Source of the DNA: Laguncularia racemosa | Lineage: Eukaryota > Streptophyta > Magnoliopsida > Myrtales > Combretaceae | Assembly: GCA_037954665.1 (NCBI GenBank) | Contig: JBBMOL010000609.1 | Location: 1 to 64,000 of the forward strand | DNA: 64,000 nt | Direction: 5' to 3' | Shown here: positions 35,934 through 48,200 of the stretch, in pieces | How positions within the stretch are numbered: the stretch's first letter is position 1 | Layout of the letters: every line of letters starts with the position of its first letter | Notes under the pieces: generated by a model | What the model was told of the DNA's origin: nothing | Database searches by the model: none | The model's input: the letters and a program-made list of their open reading frames with translations, nothing else | Position numbers and translations under genes: made by a program

Positions 35934-38693
35934 TATTCTTTTGATTTTTGTAAAAAAAATTATTATATTGTAATGATTTATTGTTATTGTATTAAATAAT
36001 CTAAAATAGTTCAATTTTCACATAATTCCAAGATATATTTTTTAATTTAAACTAGTGGACAGTGCACTTGTAATTTGTTTGCAAAAAATATATCAGCAAA
36101 ATAGTGATTCTAATGAAAGCGGTTGATAATTGAATCCGATTTTTTCATAATTTATTTATTCGTAATACTACGAAACAAAGGTCTATCTCTATACAAAACA
36201 ACTAAATTAAACTTTATACAAAATTTCTATAATAAAAAAGAAAAAGATTACATAAATATTGTAGAAAATATATTAATGTCAACAGTTTTGTTTCATTGAA
36301 GAAGTGGCCATTTGTCTACAAAATTATTGTAAAATACGTATATTAATTGATGGAATTTATATGTACATTTTGAAATACATCAATGATCTAATTACTAAGT
36401 AATGTCATTTATGTGTATTGTTCGTCAATTTCTTAGTATATTTATAGAGTATCTTGCATACACACTTGTAATGTGTGTGTTAAGAAACATATTTGCTCAA
36501 ATTGTTTAATGTACAATTATTTTATAAAGTAAATAAGGTGTGGCGGTGTTTGGTGGCTTAATGGAAAAAGAGTTAATTTACCATTATAGTCTTTCTAAGT
36601 TGTTATATAATTGAGAGGAATGAAAATAAGATCATTAATAAATATGTGATTCTAAATTAGTCACATACATTTCAATAATATAGATAAAACGATGAAGTTT
36701 AATCTATCTAAACTATGATGACAAACCAAGAAGTAAAAAGCAAAAGAAAAAAAAAAAGACGTGAAAAATATTAGTTTAAAGAACTAAATAGTTAAATGGT
36801 AAAAGGAATGGAATGGTGAAAGAATTAGATCGTGGGATTTGACGACCGCTTGTCATCGTTACCAGGCAAGTTGAGTCATGGAATTGCAAGGAAACTTTGT
36901 TGAATTCACTTACAAAACATAAAGAGATGGAGAAACTAAGAAAATTAAAAATGAGATTAACATCTTTAACATTTATATCGTACATATGATAACTTTCTCC
37001 ACAAGAATAAATAACAAACAGTGTGAAAAAGAAGAAGAAAAAAGTTGACATTTTCACTTCAATACGACAATTTGCCCATCCATTCATCTACTAACAAATA
37101 AGATTTTCATTGGATAGATGTTTTCACTTTTTTGTTTCCCTTGATATAACTAATAAAAGAAATTTGAATATTATTAATCTTTCGGCTTTTAGAAAAATTC
37201 TTTGAAAAAAAAAATGCTAAGAATAGTAAATAAAACCATGTCTCAAAATTTTCCATTCTACTATAAGCATTAAAATATCCAAAAAAAAAAAAAAAAAAAA
37301 TCAAACCAAAGCATTCACCAAAGGAGATCAACTCTTTGCTTAATGGATAATTTAAAAATAAAGGTGTGGGGGTGGATTGGGGTGGAACACAATGTCTTAA
37401 CGGAATTCTTTTATTTCATCTATTGGCTTTTCTCAAAAAAGATAATATCTAAACTTAGAAAGAATGAAATCATAACAAATTAACAAATATTTTTATTTAT
37501 CAATATACGATAACAAACTTCACCTCTTTTGAGCCCTATCTTAGTAGAGTCATTCACCAATTTAATGCAACGTGGATGTAAATATAATTAAGAGAGAAAA
37601 GATGAATACAAATATATTTTTTGCTTATCCAATTTTCCTCCCTCTCTCTCTTGTTAGCTAGAGCCCACGGTCTTCTCAAGAACTCATACCTAGTAAATAT
37701 TACATAATACACAAAAAGAGAGACGGTTTTGGGGTTTGGAGAGAATACAATACAACAGTGAACATGATACAACAAAAACAAAATAAAATATCCATCTCTA
37801 TTCGTAAGTCCCTCTTTCTCTCTGTCTCCTCATCTTCCTCCCTCTATCCTCCACCCTTAATAACCTAAGCAACTTGTAAACCTTCGACTTTTCAATCGAT
37901 CTTCCCCCAAGGGCATTAAATATTGCAACATAGGCACATCCCTCAGCTAATTTCATACCCACATAAATAGTTCATACAGTTCTTACCGATTAAATACAAA
38001 TTACACCTTATAGTTACCTATCAATGAGCAAACATGCATACCAATTTGAGTGAAGTCAGCGTCAATGTCCCGTCTCGTGTCATACACAGTAATCACAAGC
38101 TTTAGATGTAAATAAGATAAATTATTACAAAAAAAAAGAACTCCAAAATGACAAAACCACAACTCCATGGGTAATTCAAATCCAATCAACCAAAAGAAAA
38201 TACCTAAATTTCCTATAATGATAGGAAGCACTAGAAATCTAGCAAAAGGAAGAATGTGATTTTCTCGTCAAACAAAAACCTCATTGAAGAAAACTTAATT
38301 TTAATAGAAAATTTTTCACAATACCCTTTAAGAAAGATCTTCATGACACTTCTATAACAAAGTAAAAATGGACAATATTCAAAATCCAAACATATATTTT
38401 TAACATATAAATTAAAGAAAGATTAGAATTTTCAATGAACATGACCATCATTCGAGTCTGAGGAGGAAAAAAGGGTAAAACAAAGGAGGAAAAAAACTTA
38501 AATTCGCTGTTCTTAGTTGGAGTCAGATGGATTTTAAGGTAAGGAGGAGTTTCTTGAAGGTTGCTATTTTACTGAAAACAAAGAGAGAGAGAGAGTTTAT
38601 GCGTTAGAGATGTTAAATATGCGTTTTTGAAGTGTGCTTAGAGAGATGGAGAGCATATGTTGAGAAGAAGATAGTTTTCCTCGTTTGAATTCA
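35934..38693. other. 3' flank of SCPL gene 2 (duplicated segment A)
   Basis: AT-rich DNA collinear with 57175-57780 and 59815-63372. It contains a long A run at 37281-37300, immediately left of the position where the other copy received a chloroplast insertion (empty site here about 37309-37331). A possible degenerate coding stretch on the minus strand is described separately. Confidence 0.6.
37860..38231 (-). other. Coding-like stretch of unknown identity, copy A
   Basis: On the minus strand 38001-38231 is open and ends DTRRDIDADFTQIGM.... The corresponding part of copy B (62520-62880) reads DTRWGIDTDFTQIGM..., and both copies share ELYELF/EPYELF and a MLQYLMPLGE phrase further on. Stops interrupt both. 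Shared peptide phrases suggest a decayed exon older than the duplication, but I do not recognise a family. Chance preservation through plain DNA similarity is possible. Confidence 0.25.
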
Positions 38694-40461
38694 AAACCAA
38701 TTAAGAGGAAAAAAAGGGAGAGAAAAGGGTGTAGTGTGTTAGTGGTTAGTGGATAGGGTGTGTTAGTATTGGTAGAAAATTTATTAAATTAACCCTTAAG
38801 AGAGAGATAGTAAATATTAGTAATTGGTAAAAGGAAATATTATTTAAGGGTAGTTAATAGAAAATGATGGTAAAAAAAGTATGGAGTCCAAAACTTTGTG
38901 TTTTTGCTTAATAATATAGATAATAGAATTGAGTTGTTTTTTTAAACTTTTTATTATTATTATTTCTTTTAAAAATTACACTAGTGCATTTTCCACAACA
39001 CATGAGAGAGGAAAATTACTGCTTTTCTTTCCAAATTGCGTATGAGGAAAGTATAAGCCATTTAGAACTTGCGAACAACACAGCATTCAATCAATGAGGT
39101 AATTTCATACTAAAGATAACCCTAATAGATAGGACATCATACTAACAAATGATTTAAGTAGGCCCGTAAAATAATTGAATTTAGTTGAATAATATTCAAC
39201 TTGAAGGCTTTTCTTCTGGGAGATCAAGCTTATTTTGAAGTATTTATAACGAGCTTAAGCTTGGATTAACTAAGCTTATTTGAACTTAATAATTTTTTTT
39301 TAAACACTGTATTTAATTGAATTATATTACTCAACTCAAATTAAATAAATAACTCAAAAAAGCTAAACTCAAATTCAATTAACCTCGTGATTTTATCAAA
39401 TTGAGTAGATTAAAGCTCAAGCTTAGATCAATAAGCCATTTAAGTACCTACTCCTAAGCTCAACCCAACAATAGCGGAATTGAACTCAAACAAAATGTTA
39501 GTTTGCAGCAACCCAACTTGGTTGATGTATATGGTTTAAGAAGCCATTCAATGACTTCCTGGAAAAGTTTATTAGTTCTTGTAGAATTCTGCAGCAATTA
39601 AGTTAATAAATATTGTCTATCTTCATAGTGGATATAGAATTCCTTTAAGCAAGTATCATAACAGCATATATAGGATATTAAGCAGTGGACTAACTAAATA
39701 TGGATCAATGTTCACTGACATTGAAAATAACTTCAATTATTAATCAAGTAACATGTTATAATGATGATGATGTGTTTCAAGCATATGGCAACTTCAATTA
39801 ATAATAAGCTGAGAACCAAATTATTCTTTGAAGGATCCAGTATATATCTGTATTAAAGACATTAAAAAATAAAAAATAAAAAATAAAAGGAGAAAGAAAA
39901 AAAAAATCTTAAAACCGGTGCACATATTTTGTTGTAATACCATTGCCAAGCTCGTTACTTTAATGCAGTACTTAGCTTGAACTTTCTCTTGAGAAGCTTC
40001 AGCTTGGCTGCTTGAAATGTTATATCAAGTATAAAACTTGATTTGGCTAAAGACTTTTAAGTTCGTTCCATTAAGAAAAAGTATGCTCCTTTTAATTGGA
40101 TAAACCATTATATATATATAGAGAGAGTGGATCCGAGTTGGACCAGATGGGTTGAACCGACGGAGAGAAAGCAGATCGGGTTTCGTCTTGCTCAAAAGGA
40201 TCCTGGTGGTTGTTGATGCACAAGGAGACGTCGAACCAAGCCTTTGAGGGATGGCGAACAGCTTAGTGGTGGTAGATTAGTCCCATGTCATGGTGGCGGT
40301 GGTGGTGATAATACCCAAACACGGCCGGAATCGTTTATTTAATTTAGGTTGCCTTCGATCGAATTGAGACCAGTATTTGCGTTTTCCTCGTTTGCAAGGT
40401 AACCGAGAGTTGATTGGATCGTAAGAAAGCTTTTCAAGTTTTGCTAGGAATGTCAACATTG
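38694..40461. other. Spacer between duplicated segments, nothing firmly recognised
   Basis: AT-rich repeat-like DNA with AAGCTT/GAGCTTAAGC phrases at 39180-39480 related to the elements at 40845-41735 and 43470-44496. A GC-richer patch at 40130-40450 (ACGGCCGGAATCG, GGTGGCGGTGGTGG) is out of character with its surroundings and looks like a transposon or gene fragment, unidentified. Confidence 0.5.
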
Positions 40462-40800
40462 TTAATTGGTGCTTTCATTTTACCTTTTATGTCTCTGTAT
40501 TATTATTTCCCAGAAGTCCAATGATTGATTAATTAATTAATTGTCTCTTTTATATATTGGCAGGTTCGATAAGTTACATACAGCTGACGTACATACATAT
40601 TTTACATACAACAAAATTCATTGCATCTCGTACCAGACTTTGGTAATGTCATAATTTTCCGGATTTTCAAATAATCCACACGAAACTCTTTATTGACTTT
40701 TTTATCCTAAGATAATTAGATCAAAATACTATTCCTATGAAGTGTATAATCCTAAATTAATTATGCTCTAATCTAAAATAAGCTTCTTCTTTTTTTTTAT
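40462..40800 (+). repeat. Orphan copy of SCPL gene 1 intron 2 sequence
   Basis: Matches 21281-21560 inside intron 2 of SCPL gene 1. Shared phrases include TATTATTATTTCCCAGAA, TTTTATATATTGGCA followed by TCGATAAGTTAC, TTCA-TGCATCTCGT-CCAGACTT and AAATTAATTATGC. No SCPL exon lies on either side, and genes 2 and 3 lack this sequence in their intron 2. It is either a relic of a lost fourth SCPL copy related to gene 1, or both sites are copies of an unclassified repeat. Confidence 0.7.
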
Positions 40801-40844
40801 CAATATTGCAAGAAAAGAATTGAGTCTAGATCATCATATGCACT

Positions 40845-41735
40845 ATAAAGCCAAGCTGAGCCAAGCTTTTAATGGTTTGACTCCGGCTCTTAAGAAAAAG
40901 TACCAAACTCAAGTCAAGCCAAACTTTTACTAAGTTTGAAAATTATAAATTTGAACTCAAGCTCTACTTGTTTATATGAACAAGCTTAAACTTGTTTAGA
41001 GATAAACAAGTCTAAAGAAGCTTAAATTTGAGTTCAAGTTCATTTAGATAAATAAGCTTAGACAAGCTTGTTTAGATAAATGAGTAAAAAAGGAGATTAA
41101 GTTCAAACTAGCTAAAAATTAATTACAAACTTCACATTTTACCTTCTCATCTTTTTATTGAAATTAACTTTAAATTTTATTATTTTTAACACAAGTTCAT
41201 AAGATAACAATGAATGGTTACATTCATATGAAATCATGCATTATCCAAGAATAAAATCTTTCAAAGTTTACTACTCCTCAATATCAAGATAACAAGAAAA
41301 CATGGAAGTCCAAAATATAGATTTTAAATGGTTACATCATAAAAATCCCCTTTTAAGTTATACATTTTTTAACATGATATGATTTTTATAAATATAATAT
41401 ATCAATGGGCAAGTTTGCTTTTGAGTGGTTCGTAATCCAACCTATTAATAATATAAATGAAAGCTTACTTATGAGTATACTCATAAGCTTGTTAGTAAAC
41501 CTATACATAACCCAGCTCAATAATGAGCCTACTCATGAGCCTATTCTCAAGCTATTTTGTTAATAATATAAACAAGCCTATTTACAAGCTTACTCAAAAG
41601 TTTGCTCCTAAGCCAATAGACAAGTCTAAGTAATAGCTCAAACTCAACTTGTTTAAATAAACTCATAAACTAATCAAGCTTGAGTTGAGCTAAGCTCAAA
41701 TAACTCATAAGTAACTCGGCTCGTTTGCAGTCCTA
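40845..41735. mobile_element. TIR-like non-autonomous repeat, copy 1
   Basis: Its left end reads CACTATAAAGCCAAGCTGAG; its right end, reverse-complemented, reads GGACTGCAAACGAGCCGAG. The interior is a run of imperfect AAGCTTGAGTTTAAGTTC / TTTAGATAAACAAG units. The same family occurs at 43470-44496. The class is uncertain, and no target duplication was recognised. Confidence 0.5.
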
Positions 41736-42147
41736 AAAAATCTTAGAAATAAAGTATATATTTAGTAAAGTCTATCAAATTATAGTAAAAATAATGCCCA
41801 TTGACAATAAAAGAAAATCATCAACAACTTTTATAAATCACTATCGATCGCTTTTGAAATAGTAAATTATTTTCAAATAATAGTAAAAATGAGGCTCATT
41901 AACAGTAAAATAAGCTATCAATAATGATGGCACAATGCTATCACTCAACCCTTATAATCATCGAAATAAATAAGAAAAAAGGGAGTGGTGCGGTGTTTCC
42001 AAAAAGAAAGCATTTATGGTAATGGCAATAAATAAACTATTAAATAGTTATTAATAAATTGGAAAAATTAAGTTGTTCATTATTTTTTGTAATAGTAATT
42101 GATTGAGAATAAATGTTATGTATCTAAAATCTAATTAAATATTGTAA

Positions 42148-42533
42148 GGTTATATTTAGTACATGGAAATTGACCTAAAATGGAATTATAATTTTAGATT
42201 CTATTCCCTTTCCCATGTTTGGAGGTGCTTTTAAAGGGTGAAATCTTGATTTCCTGGAATCTCGATTCCGACTTCAAAGGGAAATCACAATTCCACCTTT
42301 AGTGGATGAAAAAGCAATTCCATTCCATCTCATTATTATTATTAATTAAAATTACTTTTTTAACCTTTAATATAATTATATCATCTAATAATTAAGAATG
42401 TTTTTTGAAAAATACTAATTTATACATATTTTATTCCATAGCATTTTCAAATACAATAATAGATTTATCATTTCATTTCCAATTTTATTCTAATTTATTA
42501 TATTCTAAACTATTCTTATATACCGAGCGTAAT
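42148..42533. mobile_element. MITE-like insertion next to the SAM synthetase fragment
   Basis: Copy A runs straight from a TCTAAAATC-A phrase to TTATATAAAATAAA-like sequence (29240-29290), whereas copy B carries about 385 extra bases. The ends TTATATTTAGTACAT and, reverse-complemented, TTACGCTCGGTATAT differ only by transitions, so they look like one terminal inverted repeat after C-to-T decay. A TAA flank on the left suggests a PIF/Harbinger type, but the exact target duplication is unclear. Confidence 0.6.
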
Positions 42534-42594
42534 ATAATAATAATTTTATATAAAATAAAAGAGAAATAAATATTCTATTCTACCTAAGCCAACA

Positions 42595-42975
42595 TGTAGC
42601 AATTTTATCTATTGCATGCCGAAACATGTGACCTTGTTCTTCTTCACCCTCAGGTTTCTTAGAAAAATGTTTATGGACACCTTGTGCAATATGAAGACTT
42701 TGTTCTTCGAAGTCACCAAGGACCTTACATGTATCGGCATCGAAGCCAACATCGGCTGAGACAAACCCATTCCCCCGGTAATTGTCGTAAATAATCTTCT
42801 CATACTCCACGTTAGACTTGGTTATGATTTCACCAGAAACCATGTCTTGGTACATGTCTTACCGGCTACTTTAGTTATCCAAGCAAGCATCAAGGATTGG
42901 ATCAGACACTTGATCACAGATCTTGTTAAGGTGCACTTCGTTGAACCCGAAATGCTTAGAAGAAACTTCATCTCT
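42595..42975 (-). pseudogene. S-adenosylmethionine synthetase fragment, copy B
   Basis: The better-preserved copy. The minus strand reads HLNKICDQVSDPILDACL, then after two stops an open stretch SGEIITKSNVEYEKII, FVSADVGFDADTCKVL, FEEQSLHIAQGVHKHF and EEQGHMFRHAIDK. This corresponds to roughly residues 15-130 of the 390-odd residue enzyme. The ATP- and methionine-binding core beyond that is missing, so it is a dead fragment. It lacks introns, like most plant SAM synthetase coding regions, so a retro-origin cannot be told from fragment duplication. Confidence 0.85.
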
Positions 42976-43469
42976 GCTTTTTCAACTTTTTGGATATTTT
43001 ATACTTTTGGTTCCCTTTTCAGTTTTTCTTTTTCTTTTTTTTAATTAAAAGGGTAAAAATAGAATGTTTATAATATTTATTCCACTTTAAATGTCTAAAT
43101 TAATCTATTTTCGTTGCATTTTGAGTCCAATTGAAGAGGGATTATTAATCTATTGAGCATACTATGTTTGACCATTGTTAATATGACTTAAAATGGCATT
43201 AAAATTACATTGGTTCTCCCACTTTTCCTTGTTCATGGCCCATGGGTTTTGGGAAAGAAGAGCACATATATATGTGTTTTGAACGCATGTGATCAATTTT
43301 TCCTTTTTAAAAAAAATTACGATAAAAAAACATATAAAAAAAAAAATGAAAACTTGATCCTTGCGTTTGCCATTAGCTTATCGAGATCTCAATTATATTT
43401 AACATATTCAAATCTGATCTTTACAAAATAAAATTTAAAATTGCAAAAGTAAACACTAACTTCTTAATT

Positions 43470-44496
43470 AGGGCTACAAATAAGTCAAGCTGAACCAAGT
43501 TTTTAAAAGCTTAAACTTGACTCATTAAAAAAATTATCAAACTTGAGTTGAGTCAAGCTTTTACTAAGCTTGAAAATATAAGCTCAAACTCTTGAGCTTG
43601 TTAAGAAATTTAAAGTTAGAGCTCAACTCGTTTATATAAACAAACTTGAGGTTGTTTAGATAAACAAGTCTAAACGAGCTTGAGTTTCAACTTGGATAAA
43701 CAAGTCTAAACGAGTTTGAGTTTTAGCTCAAGTTGAAACTCAAGCTTATTTAGATAAACGAGTTTGGACAAACTTAAGCTTGAGTTTAAGTTCAAATTTG
43801 TTTAGATAAATAAGTAAAAAATGAACTTGAGTTTAAATTAAAGCTCGAAATGGATTCAAAACTTCAAATTTTACCTTTTAATCTTTTATTGAAATTAATT
43901 TAAAATTTTATTATTTCAAACTCAAATTCATAAAATAACAATAAAAATATTGCATCTATATGAAATCATGCATTATCTAAGTATAATATATTTCAAATTT
44001 TCTACTCCTTAATATGAAGGCAACAAAAAAATATAGGGATCTACAACATGGGTTTTAAGTAACCACATCATAGAAATTTCCTCTTATATTATATTTTTTT
44101 TAATATAATATATCGATTCATGAGTTTACTCATGAGTCTGTTTTCAACCTAGTTGGTTAATAATTCAAACAAGAGCTTACTCTTAAGCGTGATCATGAGT
44201 TTGTTGTGAGTCTGTTTATAAGCTAGCTCAGTAATAATATAAAAAAACTTATTCGTGAGCCCCTTAGCAATCTTATTCATGAGCTGACTTATTAAAAATA
44301 TAAACAAGTTTACTCCCAAACGCACTCATGAGCCTACTTCTAAACTTAAATAAGAACTCGAAATTGACTCGTTTAAATAGATGAATATTATTTTAAGTTC
44401 AAGCTTGGCCTATTAACTAATGGAGCTCAAGTCAAGTCGAGCCCAAAGCGAGCCAAGCTCAAATGGTTCAAAAGTAGTTTGGCTCGTTTATAGTTA
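43470..44496. mobile_element. TIR-like non-autonomous repeat, copy 2
   Basis: The left end GGGCTACAAATAAGTCAAGCT pairs imperfectly with the reverse complement of the right end (ACTATAAACGAGCCAAACT). The interior contains repeated TTTAGATAAACAAGTCTAAACG units (43630-43790) and a local inverted repeat (GAGTTTCAACTT / AAGTTGAAACTC). It belongs to the same family as 40845-41735. The copia element sits at its right end. Confidence 0.5.
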
Positions 44497-44501
44497 TATT
44501 C

Positions 44502-45195
44502 TGTTGAGGTATAGATTCAACATATATGGGTCTATACCAAGGTTATCCTAAGTATATAAAGTATATTTGGATGAAGGAATGTTAAGCTTGAAAGAAATTG
44601 TCAAAACCAAGCGAAACAGAAGCATATACGGTCTAAGGCACGACCGTGTGTTGAGTGCAGAAGATCCACAGAAGCATACACGGTTGCATACACGGTCTAA
44701 GGCATGACCGTGTGTTGAGTGTAGAAGATCCATAGAAACATACACGGCTTGAGGCACGGCCTTGTATAAGCCGCGTGTTTAGACCATTTGGGGAGACTTT
44801 AGGGTTTCCATGCATATATATATATATATATATAGTCGTATTCCCTTGAAAGGGTGTAGGAGACGAAAACATACATGAGAAAAACCTAAAAACACAACAG
44901 ACTTGCTTCCTAAGCCTAGAGAGAGTTCTAGAGAGGGAAATCATTGTAATTGATCCACCGGCTTGTGGTGTGACTGTGTAATTCACTAGTGAGACTAGTG
45001 AAGTGTGTAACCCATTATTTTTTATAGTGGAAGTTTGTGTGCAGTGGTCCCATAGTTTTTCCCCAAATTGGGGTTTTCCACGTAAATCCTTGGTGTTGAA
45101 TTTTGTTTTAATTCCGCATATTATTATTGATTGTTTATTGTCAATTGTGAATCGCACAGGCAAGAGGAAGAGAACGGGAGCTTCTTTTCCTAACA
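44502..45195 (+). repeat. 5' LTR of the copia element, with internal palindromic repeats
   Basis: Besides standard ends it has, at 44624-44775, three imperfect copies of a roughly 55-base unit. Each is built around an inverted pair (CACGGTC ... GACCGTG) followed by TTGAGTG-AGAAGATCCA. An AT dinucleotide run lies at about 44816-44835. Confidence 0.9.
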
Positions 45196-45197
45196 AG

Positions 45198-45209
45198 TGG
45201 TATCAGAGC
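45198..45209 (+). other. Primer-binding site of the copia element
   Basis: TGGTATCAGAGC, complementary to initiator methionine tRNA, two bases (AG) past the LTR. Confidence 0.9.
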
Positions 45210-45279
45210 ACCAGGTTTCAAAAGAAAATTAGGGTTTCGCTGCAAATTGTATTAGGGTTTTGTGTTTTCGTTCACAGAC

Positions 45280-48200
45280 ATGGCTGAATCTTTAGGTACG
45301 ATGATTAAACTTAACTATTCTAATTACTCTATCTAGAAGTCGGTGATGGAAGATTTGTTATACTGCAAAGATTTGTATTTGCCTCTGGGTGGTGATGTTG
45401 TAAAGCCACAGGATAAATCTGATGCAGAGTGGTTGATACTACATAGAAAGACTGTAGGATACATTAGACAGTGGGTTGATCAGAGTGTATATCATCGTGT
45501 TGCTCAGGAGACTAAGGCTGATGTCCTATGGAAGGAATTGGAGTCTATGTATGAAAGACAAACTGTCTTGAATAAAACCTCTTTGATAAGAAGGGTGGTT
45601 AATTTGAAATACAGGGAAGGCTTGAATATGTCAGAGCATTTAAATGTTTTTCAAGGACTCGTGAATCAATTGACTGCAATGAAGCTTGTGCTTGAGGATG
45701 AGATCTAAGGACTCCTATTGTTGAGCTCATTACTTGAGAGTTGGGAGACTCTTGCAGTATCAGTTAGTAATTCAACTCCAGATGGAACCTTGACCTTGTC
45801 TATGGTTAAGGACAGTTTAATCAATGAAGAAGCCAGAAGGAAAGATTTGGGTGCTGGTTCTGAATCCAGGGTACTTGTCATAGACAAGTATGATAGGAGA
45901 GGTACAAGCAAGAATAGAGGAAAGAATGAAAAATCTGACAGATCAAATAAGTAAATGGGGAGATCCAAATCAAGGGGCAGAAAGAACTTTAAATGTTTTT
46001 TCTATGACAAGCTAGGACATTACAAGAAGGAATGTAGGTTGTGGAAGATAAAGCAAGGAAAGGCTAATGATTCAGATGAAGACACCACTACAGCAGCAGA
46101 TGATGAGATAGTGGTTACATGGGATGAGGGTTGTATTAGTCTTGCAGGTCATGACACTGATTGGGTAGTTGATTCTGGTGCCTCCTTTCATGTAACAGCA
46201 CATAGCGAGTTTTTCTCATCTTGCACTACTGGTGATTATGGTAATGTTAGGATAGGAAATAATGAAACCTCAAGGATTACAAGCATTGGAAGCATCATCT
46301 TAGAAACTAATACAGGCTGTAAACTCGTTCTCAAGGATGTGAGACATGTACTAGATATCCGCCTGAACCTAATTTCAGCAGGAAAATTAGATGATGAGGG
46401 CTTTCACAACTACTTTGGTGATGGTAATTGGAAGCTCACTAAAGGGTCTCTGATTGTAGCAAAAGGTAGAAAGGATAACACACTTTACTTAATGCTAGCA
46501 AAGCTAAGTAAAGGTGAATTGAACTTGACAGATGATGCTACTATAGAGATGTGGCATAGACGGCTTGGGCACATGAGTGAGAAAGGACACTAGATGCTTA
46601 TGAAGAAGAAGCTTCTACCAGATTTGAAAGGTACTTCTTTAAAACCATGAACTGACTGTTTAGCTGGTAAACAACACGGAGTTAGTTTTTAAAGAAATAC
46701 ACCCAGTAGAAAAGCTCATATATTAGATCTAGTTCATACAGATGTGTGTTATATGAAGGATTTAACAATGGGTGGTGCAATGTATTTTGTTACATTTATT
46801 GATGACTACTCTAGGAAGCTTTGGACTTATGCATTGAAGTCCAAAGATCAGGTTTTGAATGTATTCAAACAGTTTCACTCTAGAGTGGAGCGTGAGACCA
46901 GCAAGAAGTTGATATGTATCAGGGCTGACAATGGTGGAGAGTATAGAGGCCCATTTGAATAGTACTGTGCTGATCATGAGATAAAACTGGAGAAGATAGT
47001 CCCAAAGATACCACAGCAGAATGGTGTTGCAAAAAGAATGAATCGCACTATCACTGAGAGAGTGAAGTGTATGTTATCTCAAGCCAAGCTGCCTAAGTCA
47101 TTTTGGAGTGAAGCTATGAGGACAACTGTTGATTTGATAAATCTTTCTCCCTTATATGCTCTGGATGGTGATATCCTAGAGAAGGTCTGGACAAGTAAAG
47201 ACATTTCTTATAATCACTTACGAGTCTTTGGTTGTAGGGCTTTTGTGCACATTCCAAATGATGAGAGAGCAAAGCTTGATGCTAACTCTAAGCAATGCAT
47301 TTTCCTTAGATATGCATATGATGAGTATGGATACAGATTGTAGGATCCTGTTGATAAGAAGATTATCAGGAGTAGAGATGTGGTTTTCGTAGAAGACCAG
47401 ACAGTTGAAAATATGGAAAAGACTGAGAAGCTAGCATTCTCAAGTCAGATTCCCACAAATGTAGACCCTGCACCTGAATCTAACCTTACTGATGGAAGAT
47501 TGATAGAGGGCTTAGGTAATGAGTTACAGTAGCTACAGCAGCAGGCTGAGGTGAGGAGATCTTCTAGAGATAGAAGACCATCAGTGAGGTATAGTCCAAA
47601 TGAGTATGTGATGATTACTGATGGGGGAGAACCTGAATGTTATATGGAAGCAATGACTCATGACAATAAGAAAGAATGGGTAAAAGCCATGCAAGAGGAA
47701 ATAAAATCCTTGCAAGATAACAAGACCTATGACTTAGTTGAATTGCCTAAGGGCAAGAGACCTCTGAGGAATAAATGGGTATACAGATTGAAGACTGATG
47801 AAAGTACTTCTCAGCCAAGGTACAAGGCAAGGCTGGTTGTGAAGGGGTTAAGTCAAAAGAAGGGGGTCGACTTTGAAGAAATTTTCTCACCTGTGGTGAA
47901 GATGTCATCTATCAGGGTTATGCTAGTATTGCAGCTAGAATGAATCTAAAGGTTGAGCAGATGGATGTGAAGACAACATTCCTCCATGGTAATCTGGAGG
48001 AAGAGATCTATATGGAGCAGCCTAAAGGGTTTAAGATCAAGGGGAAGGAGAATCTTGTTTGCAGACTGAAGAAGAGTTTATACGGACTGAAACAAGCTCC
48101 AAGGCAGTGGTACAAGAAGTTTGAGTCATTTATGATTGATCAGGGTTATATCAGGACTACTACAGACCATTGTGTCTTCATTAAACAATCAACTAGTGGT

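Larger units (their letters stand above)
29085..38693 (+). repeat. Segmental duplication, copy A
   Basis: Collinear with 41955-63372 once that copy's insertions are removed. Shared in order: a poly-purine start, an S-adenosylmethionine synthetase fragment, an AT-rich spacer, the SCPL promoter and nine exons with most introns, a 3' flank with identical phrases (TAATGGAAAAAGAGTTAATT at 36559 and 59830), and a terminal GA-rich block (GAGAAGAAGATAGTTTT at 38660 and 63340). Similarity stops at about 38693 / 63372. Confidence 0.85.

Noticed and set aside
40845..44496. CRISPR-like or satellite array in the AAGCTTGAG-rich repeats
   Set aside because: Repeat units vary in length and spacing and lie within TIR-like ends; in a plant nuclear context this is transposon structure.
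44633..45196. 187-codon open frame antisense to the 5' LTR, with a 201-codon relative at 49319-49924 in the 3' LTR
   Set aside because: Both are mirror images of the same LTR and end in palindromic repeats. They resemble no known protein, so shared openness is most simply due to shared DNA.
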